A DNA stretch of 43,906 nt. It comes from an uncultured Paenalcaligenes sp. (GTDB taxonomy: Bacteria > Pseudomonadota > Gammaproteobacteria > Burkholderiales > Burkholderiaceae_B). Under the pieces are notes generated by a model. The model ran no database searches. It saw nothing but the letters and a program-made list of their open reading frames with translations, and was not told the DNA's origin. Both the position numbers and the translations under genes were made by a program. Numbering within the stretch: the first letter of the stretch is position 1; each line of letters starts with the position of its first letter. The stretch lies in assembly GCA_947626245.1 (NCBI GenBank), contig CANQRK010000002.1, forward strand, positions 1 to 43,906, in the 5' to 3' direction. Below are positions 17,595 through 27,900 of the stretch, piece by piece.

Positions 17595-18632
17595 TTACTC
17601 AACCAGATCTGCTTCAGAGGTAAAGGCATCTGCATAAAACATATCGGCCGCTAAACCACACTGATCGACAAAGTCTTTTTGTGCGCTTTCCACCATAATA
17701 GGTGCTCCGCAAGCATAGACTTCCCAACCAGACAAATCAGGTAAATCTTGCATAACAGCCTGATGCACAAAACCCGTACGACCTGTCCAACTGTCTTCGG
17801 CCTGAGCCTCTGAAATCACCGGAATAAAGGTGAAATTAGGCAACGTCTGCGCCCACCGTTGTGCAAGCTCCATCATGTAAATGTCTTGGGGACGGCGTCC
17901 ACCCCAATACAATCGGACTTCACGCTGATTATTTTTCTGTTGCATGAGCTCGATAATGGCTTTGATAGGAGCAAAACCGGTACCACTGGCTAAAAACACC
18001 AAGGGTCTGTCGCTGTCTTCGCGCAAGAAGAAGGAACCAAAGGGGGCCTCGGCACGTAACATAGCGCGTTCTTTTAGCGCTGGCTCGGTCACACCAAAAA
18101 CGTAATCGGTAAAAGCACCACCCGGCATATGACGAATGTGCAATTCGATTTGATTGTTTTCCTGTGGTGGATTGGCCATTGAATAACTGCGACGACGGTT
18201 ATCACGCAAAATAAAATCAATGTACTGTCCAGCGTAATACATAAATGGCTGGCTTGGTGGCAACTGCAACACCAGACGCATCACGTCAGAGGTGAGCCTT
18301 TCCATTTCTATGACTCGGGCTGGCATTTTACGAATCTGAATATCCGTCGCCAAACGCGCCTGAGCGGACTCGATACGCATATCGGATTTAGGCTGTACCT
18401 GACACATCAGGGTAAAACCTTCGTCTAACTCGTGTTGCTCGAGAATATGTTGGGGTGCATCGCCTGCCTCGTAATCGCCCTCGATGACCTTGGCTTTACA
18501 GGTAGAGCAACCACCTCCACGACAGCTATAAGGCAGAATAATTTCTGCATCGATGGCCGCATCTAATAGATTTTGCCCGGGCTGAACATCAAACGAATAA
18601 CCCGCGGGTTCAACTATAACTTTAAAACTCAT
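17595..18632 (-). CDS. [2Fe-2S] ferredoxin-NAD(P)H reductase (CDP-6-deoxy-glucoseen reductase-like)
   Basis: 345-residue three-domain electron-transfer protein. The N-terminal plant-type ferredoxin domain has cluster ligands in YSCRGGGCSTCKAKV (Cys37, 42, 45) and LMCQVQ (Cys77). An FAD domain follows (RRSYSMANPP, about 148-157), then an NAD(P)H domain (LASGTGFAPIKAI). Databases tend to label such proteins AscD, but no deoxysugar genes are near, so that name is probably misleading; an electron donor to an unidentified oxygenase or reductase is more likely. Its ATG lies one base after the parC stop, so it is translated from the parC message. Confidence 0.82.
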   Translation of the reverse strand: MSFKVIVEPAGYSFDVQPGQNLLDAAIDAEIILPYSCRGGGCSTCKAKVIEGDYEAGDAPQHILEQHELDEGFTLMCQVQPKSDMRIESAQARLATDIQIRKMPARVIEMERLTSDVMRLVLQLPPSQPFMYYAGQYIDFILRDNRRRSYSMANPPQENNQIELHIRHMPGGAFTDYVFGVTEPALKERAMLRAEAPFGSFFLREDSDRPLVFLASGTGFAPIKAIIELMQQKNNQREVRLYWGGRRPQDIYMMELAQRWAQTLPNFTFIPVISEAQAEDSWTGRTGFVHQAVMQDLPDLSGWEVYACGAPIMVESAQKDFVDQCGLAADMFYADAFTSEADLVE

Positions 18633-18633
18633 T

Positions 18634-20979
18634 TTATGATTCCGTAATTGCAGAAAATGGTGCTAAGACTAGCTCTGTCATTTTTCGCTCTAGGGTTTTA
18701 CCTTTACGAGCACGTTTACCTAAATAAGCCGTCAGGGTATCGCTCTGAATTAGCCAGTCGGTTTGACGACGACGGTAAATGCCCGATAAGACAAATCCTT
18801 GGTCTGGCCCTGTAGCCCACGCCACAATAGAGTCGTCGGGATCTAAGTCTATTAGCTTAGTGCCTCGCCCCCCTCCGCTTAGCGTTTTAAGCTCGCTGAG
18901 AGCCAACACCAACAAGCGATTGTTTGCCGTGAGTATAGCCAACAAAGTATGGTCAGGCTGCACATAAAGAGGCGGTAACAACGGGTCAGACTCGGAAATG
19001 GAGACAAACTGTTTACCCGCACGTTGACGCGTACTCATATCGCTGAGCCGAGTCACAAACCCATAGCCACTTTGCGCGCCCAGCACCATTTTTTGTTGGG
19101 CCGCACCTACCATCATATGACATATTGGCGCCGCACTGTTGACTTCGGCTAAGGCCGTAATCGGCTGCCCATCACCCCGCCCAGATGGCAAGTCTGCCAC
19201 GGCAACACTGTAGCTGCGCCCATCCGTTCCTAAGGCAATCAGCTCATCCGTGCTGCGACATTCACGCGCATCGTAATACCCATCACCGCTTTTAAACTGA
19301 AACTGCTGCACATCATGACCGTGCCCTTGGCGTCTACGCAGCCACCCTTGCAGAGACATGATCACCGTCATGGGTTCATCCACCACACGTGTTTCCAATA
19401 CGGCTCGCTCTGCCTCTTGAATAAGAGTGCGACGTGTATCGGCAAAGGTTTCAGCGTCTTGAGTAATTTCCTTAATAAGCAACCGCTTAAACGCCGTTTT
19501 ACTATCTAACAGCTTTTGTAAGGCGGCTTGTTCTTTGCGCTGCTTGGCTAGCTCTTGCTCTATTTTAAAGCCTTCTAGGCGAGCCAACTGACGTAAACGC
19601 ATCTCCAAAATATCTTCGGCTTGGCGCTCACTTAAGGCAAAACGCTCGATCAACGCCGCTTTGGGTTCATCAGCATCCCGAATCGTTTGAATGACGGCAT
19701 CCACATCCAAGTACACAATCATGCGCCCTTCTAGGATATGAATACGCTCCGTCACTTTATTTAAGCGGAACTGGGTGCGCTTGCGTACCGTTTGAGCCCT
19801 GAACTGCAACCACTCTTCGACCATTTGGCGTAGAGTGCGCTGTCCGGGACGACCATCAATCCCAATACTGACCAGATTGATGCTGGCATTGCCTTCCATG
19901 CTGGTTTGAGCCAACAAGGTAGTAATAAACTCATCACGATCAATACGGCTGGACTTGGGCTCAAACACCAATCGAATCGGATCATCTTTACCCGACTCGT
20001 CCCGCACGGTATCCAACAAACCCAATAACAAAGCACGAGTTTGCTGCTGTTCGGCCGTTAAGGCTTTACGCCCGGCACGCACTCGCGGATTGGTTTTTTC
20101 TTCAATTTCCTCTAGAACTTTTTGTGAGGACGACCCTGGAGGTAACTCTTTGATGACTAACTGCCACTGTCCTCGAGCTAGCTCCTCAATGTCCCAACGA
20201 GCACGTACCTTGATAGAACCTCGACCCTGCTTGTAGACTTGGCTTATGTCGGCAGCAGAGCTAATAATTTGCCCACCACCAGGAAAGTCCGGACCAGGAA
20301 TCAATGCATAAAAATCATCATCACTCAGTTCAGACTGCTCTAGCAGCTGAATACACGCTTGGGCGACTTCGCCTAAATTATGCGGCGGAATTTCTGTTGC
20401 CATACCGACGGCAATGCCAGAAGCCCCATTAAGCAACACAATGGGTAAACGCGCTGGCAATAATACCGGTTCTTTTTGTGAGCCATCGTAATTAGGCTCA
20501 AAGTCAACGGTGCCCTCGGCGAGCTCTTCGAGCAGTAACCCAGCAAAAGGAGTCAGACGCGCTTCGGTATAACGCATGGCAGCCGCATTGTCCCCATCAC
20601 GAGAGCCGAAGTTACCTTGGCCCTCAATTAAGGGATAGCGCAATACAAAATCTTGCGCCATACGTACCATAGCATCGTAAGCGGCCTGATCACCATGAGG
20701 ATGGTATTTACCTAATACATCACCCACTACACGAGCAGATTTGACGGGCTTGGCCCCTGCGCGTAAACCCATCGCATTCATCGCATATAAAATACGGCGC
20801 TGTACGGGCTTTTGACCATCTGCCACATCAGGCAAAGCACGGCCTTTTACGACGGAAACCGCGTAATCTAAATAGGCTTGCTCGGCATATTGAGCCAAGC
20901 TAATCGCCTCGTTGTCCTGCGACGTTGACGTCGCAGGCTGTTCATTTGCATCAGCCGCAAACAAATCGGATTGCATCAT
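18634..20979 (-). CDS. parC: DNA topoisomerase IV subunit A (ParC)
   Basis: Breakage-reunion subunit of the enzyme that unlinks daughter chromosomes. The 781 residues include the catalytic Tyr138 in [11 protein letters not shown]. The C-terminal beta-pinwheel is shorter than in GyrA and lacks a GyrA-box, which separates ParC from GyrA. The quinolone-binding helix reads [13 protein letters not shown]: the positions of E. coli Ser80 and Glu84 hold Gln98 and Asp102. AGGA precedes the first of two adjacent Met codons. It is the second gene of parE-parC. Confidence 0.94.
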   Translation of the reverse strand: MMQSDLFAADANEQPATSTSQDNEAISLAQYAEQAYLDYAVSVVKGRALPDVADGQKPVQRRILYAMNAMGLRAGAKPVKSARVVGDVLGKYHPHGDQAAYDAMVRMAQDFVLRYPLIEGQGNFGSRDGDNAAAMRYTEARLTPFAGLLLEELAEGTVDFEPNYDGSQKEPVLLPARLPIVLLNGASGIAVGMATEIPPHNLGEVAQACIQLLEQSELSDDDFYALIPGPDFPGGGQIISSAADISQVYKQGRGSIKVRARWDIEELARGQWQLVIKELPPGSSSQKVLEEIEEKTNPRVRAGRKALTAEQQQTRALLLGLLDTVRDESGKDDPIRLVFEPKSSRIDRDEFITTLLAQTSMEGNASINLVSIGIDGRPGQRTLRQMVEEWLQFRAQTVRKRTQFRLNKVTERIHILEGRMIVYLDVDAVIQTIRDADEPKAALIERFALSERQAEDILEMRLRQLARLEGFKIEQELAKQRKEQAALQKLLDSKTAFKRLLIKEITQDAETFADTRRTLIQEAERAVLETRVVDEPMTVIMSLQGWLRRRQGHGHDVQQFQFKSGDGYYDARECRSTDELIALGTDGRSYSVAVADLPSGRGDGQPITALAEVNSAAPICHMMVGAAQQKMVLGAQSGYGFVTRLSDMSTRQRAGKQFVSISESDPLLPPLYVQPDHTLLAILTANNRLLVLALSELKTLSGGGRGTKLIDLDPDDSIVAWATGPDQGFVLSGIYRRRQTDWLIQSDTLTAYLGKRARKGKTLERKMTELVLAPFSAITES

Positions 20980-21036
20980 AGGTATCCTGTGTTGTAGTCA
21001 TGATTTCGTAGACAAAGCACAGCGCAACATAGCGCT

Positions 21037-22998
21037 TTAGATGTCTATATCGGCCAAATTACCTTTGGCTTCTAACCAGACACGTCGTTGAGCCGCTTCG
21101 CTGCGTGCCATCAACATATCAAACATCGCTACCGTGCCCTCTAGGCCTTGTGTGCCATACATAACAGGCAATAAGCGACGGGTGTCTGGGTTCATGGTGG
21201 TATCCCACAATTGCTCAGCACTCATTTCCCCTAAGCCTTTAAAACGGCTAATGGACAAGGAGTCTTCGCGCACTTTTTCTTTGCGCAATTTATCTAACGC
21301 ACTGTCTAACTCAGCTTGATCCAAGCAGTAAATTTTACGAGCTGGACGCTTGGCTATGGCCGGTACATCGAGGCGGAATAATGGAGGTCGAGCAATATAC
21401 ACATGCCCAGCTTGAATCAACGCAGGAAAATGACGGAAAAACAGCGTCAATAAGAGCACTTGAATATGCGAGCCATCGACGTCCGCATCCGACAAAATAC
21501 AGATTTTGCCATAACGTAACCCAGATAAATCAGGACTTTCTGTTGCCGTATGTGGATCCACACCGATAGCAACAGAAATATCATGAATTTCCTGGTTAGC
21601 AAATAAACGATCGCGTTCTACTTCCCACGAGTTCAACACCTTGCCACGTAATGGCAAAATGGCCTGAAACGATTTATCACGCCCCATTTTGGCCGACCCC
21701 CCAGCCGAGTCACCCTCGACTAAAAAGAGTTCATTACGACTGATATCGGTGGTTTCACAATCAGTCAGCTTGCCGGGTAAGACGGCCACACCTGAGCTTT
21801 TACGCTTTTCTATGCGCTGTGTAGAGCGAACTCGCGCTTGGGCATGACGAATCACTAGCTCGGCAAGCTTTTTACCCTCGTCCACTTCAGAGTTCAAACG
21901 CAACTCGAGGGCATTTTTAACAGCCGTACTAATCATACGTACTGCGTCTCTGCTGTTTAATCGCTCTTTAATTTGCCCCTGAAACTGAGGGTCTAAAATT
22001 TTTGCAGACAACACAAAGCTAACACGCGCAAAGACATCGTCGGGCAATAAACGTAACCCTTTGGGCAGCAAGCTATGCAGCTCCGCAAAGTTTTTCACCG
22101 CTTGATATAAGCCATCGCGTAACCCCGCCTCGTGTGTACCACCAGCAGGCGTAGCGATCAAGTTCACAAAGGATTCACGGACGATGGCACCCTCTAGTGT
22201 CCATGCTACGACCCATTCTGCACCCTCGCCAACGGCATAATTCTCATCGTCCTCTGCCGCAAACTGCGCCCCTTGGAACAGGGGAATATAAAGTTCTTGA
22301 TCGGCTAAGGACTCTTGAAGATAGCCAGCCAAGCCATCCTCATAACACCACTGTAACTGCTCATTCGTTTTTTCATTAATCAGGGTAACCGTCGTCCCCC
22401 CTAGCAAAACGGCCTTGCTGCGCAACACATGTTTAAGCTCAGCGAGGGGAATAACCGCTGAATCAAAATACGTGGAATCAGGCCAAGCACGCACCCGCGT
22501 ACCGGTTTTACGTTTGGGAGCAGAACCCGCCACATGCAGGGCATTCAGCACATAGCCGTCAGCAAAATCAATTTGATGTATTTCGCCCTGACGCAGGACT
22601 TGGACCTCTAGGCGTGTGGATAAGGCATTGGTCACCGAGACCCCCACACCATGCAGCCCACCGGAAAACGCATAGGCGCCCCCGTCTTTTTTATCAAACT
22701 TACCACCCGCATGCAAACGCGTGAAAACCAGTTCGACAACCGGAGCGTGTTCTTCGGGATGCATACCTACCGGAATACCCCGTCCATCATCCTCTACGGA
22801 CACACTTTGATCTTTATGCAGTGTCAACGTAATATGCTTAGCATGACCTGCTAAGGCTTCATCTGCCGCATTATCGAGAACCTCTTGTATAATGTGTAAA
22901 GGGTTATCGGTGCGGGTATACATGCCCGGACGTTGACGCACTGGCTCTAAGCCTTTCAACACCCGAATTGATGATTCATCGTAATTGGACTTAGACAC
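21037..22998 (-). CDS. parE: DNA topoisomerase IV subunit B (ParE)
   Basis: ATPase subunit of topoisomerase IV. The 653-residue protein shows the GHKL ATP site (EVLDNAADEALAG, DDGRGIPVGMHPE, GGLHGVGVSVTNAL), the transducer domain, and the TOPRIM domain with EGDSAGGSAKMGRD, PLRGKVLNSW and LSDADVDGSHI. The segment SRFKGLGEMSAEQLWDTTMN near the C terminus is also diagnostic. It starts with GTG at 22998, since no in-frame ATG lies close to the family start, and the ribosome site is weak. parC follows after 57 bases. Confidence 0.95.
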   Translation of the reverse strand: MSKSNYDESSIRVLKGLEPVRQRPGMYTRTDNPLHIIQEVLDNAADEALAGHAKHITLTLHKDQSVSVEDDGRGIPVGMHPEEHAPVVELVFTRLHAGGKFDKKDGGAYAFSGGLHGVGVSVTNALSTRLEVQVLRQGEIHQIDFADGYVLNALHVAGSAPKRKTGTRVRAWPDSTYFDSAVIPLAELKHVLRSKAVLLGGTTVTLINEKTNEQLQWCYEDGLAGYLQESLADQELYIPLFQGAQFAAEDDENYAVGEGAEWVVAWTLEGAIVRESFVNLIATPAGGTHEAGLRDGLYQAVKNFAELHSLLPKGLRLLPDDVFARVSFVLSAKILDPQFQGQIKERLNSRDAVRMISTAVKNALELRLNSEVDEGKKLAELVIRHAQARVRSTQRIEKRKSSGVAVLPGKLTDCETTDISRNELFLVEGDSAGGSAKMGRDKSFQAILPLRGKVLNSWEVERDRLFANQEIHDISVAIGVDPHTATESPDLSGLRYGKICILSDADVDGSHIQVLLLTLFFRHFPALIQAGHVYIARPPLFRLDVPAIAKRPARKIYCLDQAELDSALDKLRKEKVREDSLSISRFKGLGEMSAEQLWDTTMNPDTRRLLPVMYGTQGLEGTVAMFDMLMARSEAAQRRVWLEAKGNLADIDI

Positions 22999-23030
22999 TC
23001 TCTAGTTCTCTATCATTCGGAAAAAAATCT

Positions 23031-23059
23031 ATTTTACGAACTATGCGTCTAAACCCCAA
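23031..23059 (-). promoter_or_regulatory. Candidate parE promoter
   Basis: Minus strand TTGGGG (plus 23054-23059), 17-base spacer, TAAAAT (plus 23031-23036). The start site would be about 26 bases before the parE GTG. This is the clearest sigma-70-like match on that strand in the parE-trxA gap. Confidence 0.45.
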
Positions 23060-23166
23060 ACATAATCTGAGCACAACTTTTCAATTCACTGTTCCTGCTT
23101 AGGTCTAAAAAATTCGTATTGCATGTAGATAATGCACAACACAGCAAAAAATGTCTTGCCTATACA

Positions 23167-23196
23167 TTGTGCTTGCTGCATGCGATCTCGTATAGT
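23167..23196 (+). promoter_or_regulatory. Candidate trxA promoter
   Basis: TTGTGC (23167-23172), 18-base spacer, TATAGT (23191-23196, five of six consensus bases). The predicted start, near 23203, leaves a leader of about 35 bases before trxA, with no strong ribosome site. Confidence 0.5.
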
Positions 23197-23237
23197 GTAT
23201 TTATCTAATCATCTTTATACTTTCAGAAAATTTCTCC

Positions 23238-23564
23238 ATGAGCCAATACATTCAAAATGTCTCTGACACGTCTTTCAACGAAGACGTTCTTAACTCTGAT
23301 AAGCCCGTACTCGTCGACTACTGGGCCGCTTGGTGTGGTCCATGTAAAGCGATTGCTCCTATTTTGGACGAAATTGCTGAACAATACGCAGGTCGTGTTA
23401 CTATTGCTAAATTGAACGTAGACGAGAATCCTGAAACCGCATCAAAATTCGGTATTCGTGGTATTCCTACACTAATGCTGTTTAAAAATGGCGAGCCTGC
23501 CGAAACTAAAGTAGGTGCTATTTCTAAATCACAGCTCCAAGAATTTCTCGATAACTCCTTATAA
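23238..23564 (+). CDS. trxA: Thioredoxin 1
   Basis: Cytoplasmic dithiol reductant of 108 residues with the active site WCGPC (Cys33, Cys36), the buried Asp of [10 protein letters not shown] and the cis-Pro loop RGIPTLMLF. It supplies electrons to ribonucleotide reductase, methionine sulfoxide reductase and others. The gene lies just upstream of rho, an arrangement common in proteobacteria. Its stop is 67 bases before rho, with a hairpin between them. Confidence 0.97.
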   Translation: MSQYIQNVSDTSFNEDVLNSDKPVLVDYWAAWCGPCKAIAPILDEIAEQYAGRVTIAKLNVDENPETASKFGIRGIPTLMLFKNGEPAETKVGAISKSQLQEFLDNSL

Positions 23565-23578
23565 ACAACAATCTCTGC

Positions 23579-23600
23579 GCGAGCCATGTCCTTGGCTCGC
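23579..23600 (+). promoter_or_regulatory. Hairpin in the trxA-rho gap
   Basis: Eight-base-pair stem gcgagcca (23579-23586) with tggctcgc (23593-23600), loop tgtcct. No uninterrupted T run follows; instead a pyrimidine-rich stretch leads to the rho ATG (about 23616-23631). It could weakly terminate trxA transcripts, protect the trxA message end, or form part of a Rho-sensitive leader. Confidence 0.45.
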
Positions 23601-23631
23601 CGCCATTGGCTGATTCCCTTCTTTTCTTCTC

Positions 23632-24888
23632 ATGCACCTCAACGAACTCAAAGCGCTGCACGTTTCACAGCTGCTAGAAATGGCTGCCAGCCTAGAAATA
23701 GACAATGCTAACCGTATGCGCAAACAAGAACTTATGTTTGCCATTATGAAAAAGCGCGCTAAACAAGGCGAACAAATATTTGGTGATGGCGTCCTCGAAG
23801 TCTTACCAGACGGCTTTGGTTTTTTACGCTCTCCTGATACGTCTTATCTAGCTAGCACCGACGACATTTACATCTCTCCCTCACAAATTCGTCGTTTTAA
23901 TTTGCACACCGGAGATTCCATCGAAGGCGAGGTTCGCACTCCTAAAGACGGGGAGCGCTATTTTGCCTTAGTCAAAGTAGACAAAGTCAACGGCACCCAT
24001 CCCGAGGCCATCAAACATCGTATTATGTTTGAAAACCTCACCCCCCTGCATCCTAACCAGCCCATGCGCCTAGAGCGTGAGATCAAAAGTGAAGAAAACA
24101 TCACTGGTCGCATTCTGGATATTTTTGCCCCCATTGGTAAAGGCCAACGCGCTCTGATCGTAGCCAGCCCCAAGTCGGGTAAAACCGTTATGATGCAGCA
24201 CATGGCACATGCCATCACCACCAACTACCCTGACTCAGTTCTCATCGTTCTCCTCGTCGACGAGCGTCCCGAAGAGGTCACTGAAATGCAACGTACCGTA
24301 CGCGGTGAAGTCGTTGCCTCCACCTTTGACGAGCCGGCAACACGCCACGTCCAAGTGGCTGAAATGGTCATTGAAAAGGCCAAACGCTTGGTTGAGCTCA
24401 AAAAAGACGTGGTGATTTTGCTGGACTCCATCACTCGCCTAGCTCGTGCGTACAACACCGTTGTTCCCTCTTCTGGCAAGGTCCTAACGGGTGGTGTAGA
24501 CGCCAACGCCTTACAACGTCCTAAACGCTTTTTTGGTGCAGCACGCAATCTCGAAGAAGGCGGTTCATTAACCATTATTGGTACAGCACTAATCGAAACC
24601 GGTAGCCGTATGGACGAGGTCATTTACGAGGAATTCAAAGGAACGGGTAACTCCGAGATCCACCTCGAGCGTCGTCTGGCAGAAAAGCGTATTTACCCTT
24701 CTATTAATCTCAACAAAACCAGCACACGTCGCGAAGAACTACTCATCAAACCCGACCTACTGCAAAAAGTGTGGGTATTGCGTAAATTCATTCATGATAT
24801 GGACGAAGTCGATTCCATGGACTTCATCCTAGACAAGATCAAGGCGACTAAAAACAACGCCGAATTCTTCGATATGATGAAAAAATAG
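23632..24888 (+). CDS. rho: Transcription termination factor Rho
   Basis: Hexameric RNA-DNA helicase that ends transcription at C-rich unstructured sites. Of its 418 residues, the N-terminal helical and OB RNA-binding region is visible ([20 protein letters not shown]). The RecA-like motor has Walker [11 protein letters not shown] (about 181-190), Walker [17 protein letters not shown], and the Q-loop/R-loop region [18 protein letters not shown]. Length and motifs are standard. No Shine-Dalgarno sequence precedes the ATG; a pyrimidine-rich leader does, which could favour S1-assisted initiation. Confidence 0.98.
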   Translation: MHLNELKALHVSQLLEMAASLEIDNANRMRKQELMFAIMKKRAKQGEQIFGDGVLEVLPDGFGFLRSPDTSYLASTDDIYISPSQIRRFNLHTGDSIEGEVRTPKDGERYFALVKVDKVNGTHPEAIKHRIMFENLTPLHPNQPMRLEREIKSEENITGRILDIFAPIGKGQRALIVASPKSGKTVMMQHMAHAITTNYPDSVLIVLLVDERPEEVTEMQRTVRGEVVASTFDEPATRHVQVAEMVIEKAKRLVELKKDVVILLDSITRLARAYNTVVPSSGKVLTGGVDANALQRPKRFFGAARNLEEGGSLTIIGTALIETGSRMDEVIYEEFKGTGNSEIHLERRLAEKRIYPSINLNKTSTRREELLIKPDLLQKVWVLRKFIHDMDEVDSMDFILDKIKATKNNAEFFDMMKK

Positions 24889-24905
24889 CACCAACTGCGC
24901 TATCC

Positions 24906-24934
24906 AAAAAAGCACCCAACAGGGTGCTTTTTTT
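24906..24934. terminator. Bidirectional terminator between rho and yhdP
   Basis: Stem agcaccc (24911-24917) with gggtgct (24922-24928), four-base loop aaca, with A's on the left and a T run to 24934 on the right. It serves the convergent genes rho (+) and yhdP (-). Confidence 0.92.
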
Positions 24935-24950
24935 ATGAGGTCGCTATTGA

Positions 24951-27900
24951 CTAAGGAACGGTATCTAACGGGATTTCTTGGGTCTGCAATTGATCCCAAG
25001 GCCCACTTAACTGATATTGCATCGTCATGGCTTTGGCTAAAGGATCTTTTAATAACCACTGCGTTAAGAACGCACTCAGCCCCACAACAGGATTCACCAC
25101 AATTCCCGCCGCCAAGGCAGCACCACTCATTTCCATACGAGGCACAACCACCGCTCTCATGTCTATGGTTTCTAATGCCATGTTGGCTTGCCCTTCGAGC
25201 ATTACCGCCCCCACCGGCCCCACCACTTGTAGCCCCTCTGTAGATAACACGCGTTGCGTCAGCTGCAGTTTCCCCGTTATCTGATCAAAAGGAAATCCAT
25301 TGCGCACTAGACCACGCAAATCGGGTCCTAAAGAACTGAGGCGTGAAATGGACTGCAACGATAAAAACTCGAGTAATTTCCCCGTTCCAGACCGTAATTG
25401 ATTCAGACGGCCCCGTTGAATATCTACCTCAAACTGAGCGTGCAAATGATCCACTGAGGTAGACCAAGGTAACTGCGCCCAGCTTAAGTCTGCCTGCACG
25501 CTACCTTGCCCCTCAGCCAACACCTCTTTAAAGCCGATGTAATCCAACAAATCTCCCAATGACTCGCTTTGAAGCTCCGCCTGCAACTGCAAGCCTCGAT
25601 CAACCCCAGCCAAACGCCAATTACCTTGAGCCGTGAGTTCACCATAGGGTGTCTGCAAGCTTAGTTGGGGAATCAACCACAACGAACTCTCTATAGAAGA
25701 ACGACGCCCTAAGCCTGTTAAGCGTCCTAATTGCAAGCCATCATAATGAAAGTCATCAATGCGTAAATCCAAATTAGCCAAATCAAGTTCTAGCTCAGAC
25801 TCCTGCTCAACGTTTAGGGCCTCGTCTTGGAGCTTAGGTTGCCAATGCACACGCTGAAACTCGGCATCCACCACACCCACCACCTGTCCCGGAGGGCTTT
25901 CTTGCCATTGCACCGTCCCATCAACCTGCTCAGAACTAATATCGGTGCGCCACTGCTCGGGCTGCATACGCTGGGTGGTAAAGGTTAAGTGACTCAAAAC
26001 ACCATTCAAGGCATAGGCTTCTTCGGCTTTAATGCGTAATGCGCGTAAAGCAATCAAGCTGGGACTACTCTGTGTTTCTGGCGTAGATGCCACGCTGTCC
26101 AATACCTCTTGCCACTGATCCAAATCCAGTTGAGGATGCTCTATATCTATCCATAAGCCCGGCGCCAACGTAGCAAGGTTAGGTGCAGAGCGCTGCCACA
26201 ACACATAGCCTTTCTCAAACACAGGCTCTGTCTGTGTATTTTCTAACAAGGCCAAACTCAAGCCAGGCTCCATCTGCACACTGAGCATATGCTGCTTTTC
26301 ATCAAATGACATCCAACGTGCTTTCAAAGGCCACGTTTGATCTACACGTTTCTGTAATGGTGCCGGTAAGCTAGACTGCAACCCTTGCAGTGAGCTTTGC
26401 ATCGCCACAAAAAAGTCTAAATCCTGATCCAATCCCACCTGCGCCGTATAGGAAATATCGCCATTCACATACGCCTGCAAACCCTCTAGACCGGCATACT
26501 GAGTTAAGGCATCGGCCTGTAACTGTCCCTCTAACTCTAGTGCTTGCTGCGCTGCCCCCAAACGTTTTGAAATGCGCAACGGACCGCCTAGCCACTGCCC
26601 CTGCATCGCTTGTGCCTCCACCCCTTGCTCACTAAATAACAAACGCCCTTGTAATCGTTCTAAAGGGGGTAACCAAGGTAAGAGAGTGAGGCGATTATTC
26701 GCAAACTCAATATGCCCGGCCACTTCTACTTGCTCACCGTCTTCTAAGTTAAGGGACAATTGCAAGGGCACCTGCCAATCACCTGTAGCTTGGGTCTGAT
26801 CCAACGCGTTGTCTAATAAAGCCCCTAAGTTACTGTGTGTCATCAGCCCCAAATACGCCTGAGCCGATCCAGTGCTATCGGTCGTTAAACTGAGGATAGG
26901 ATCAGCCGCGGCTAAATCATCGATGGCCAAAAACATAGACGAGGCTTGCACGGCGTCTTTTTTGTTAGGCTTTAACTCACTCTGTCCGTGTTGGATCCAC
27001 AACTGATTACCTCGCATTAACAAGGTGGCATCTAGATTTTCTATTTTAGGCCAGCCTTTTTCTTTAGACGTGGCAGGGTAGTAATCCACCTCGGCCTGTT
27101 GTACTGGCGCACCGACATAAAAAATCCCCTGAGACGGGTCCACATAGGGGTAATCGTGTAAATTGCCCTGCCAACGTATGACCGCTTCGGGAGCGTGACC
27201 AGCGACCAAACTAGTGCGTAACCACTCTACTGTTGCCTCGGGTATTTCCGGCATGGGAAAATATTTATATAATGCATTGAGCTCAATTTGCTTCGCCTGT
27301 GCAGTTAAATCCCATTGTGCTTGATTCCAATCAGTGGCATGCGGCACCACAGACCCCGTCAGCTCTACCTCAAGGTCTGCATTTTTGAGCGACAAGCTCG
27401 ATACATTCAGACGGGCTTTATCAGCCTGCAGCTGACTATTCGCCTTTAAAGCCACCTGATCAAAAAGCAAGCTCTCTGCAAAATAAGGAGGCTCAAGCCA
27501 CTGTACGCCTTGAGCATATAACTCCAAATCAAAGGCGTCTTGCAGTACTCTCTGCTGCAAAGGCTGCTGTTCAATATAATGACGTATGCTAGACCAAGGC
27601 CCTTGTACAAAGGCCCGTAGTTGCTGAGCCTTAATCTCTCCCCAGTCTTGCGTTTGCCAATGCCCCTCTTGAACTTGCACGTCTAAACTGATTTCGGTGA
27701 TCTCGCTATGCGCTAACTGCACCCACACTTGAGCCTCTAGCTGAGCACTAACCAAACCCGTTGGCAAGTCTGCCCATCTTAGCCAGGCCTCAGCCTGTAA
27801 CCCCTGTAATTGTGTATATAAGGTGCCGCTAAGCTGATTTTGACGTAGGGCTGCGCTGTCTAACTGCCCCTGCAGGCGAATGGCTTGCCCTAGCCCCGTT

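Noticed and set aside
17595-18632. Deoxysugar (ascarylose) biosynthesis from the AscD-like reductase
   Set aside because: None of the other pathway genes is present, and the gene is coupled to parC. The similarity reflects shared ferredoxin-FAD-NAD domains only.
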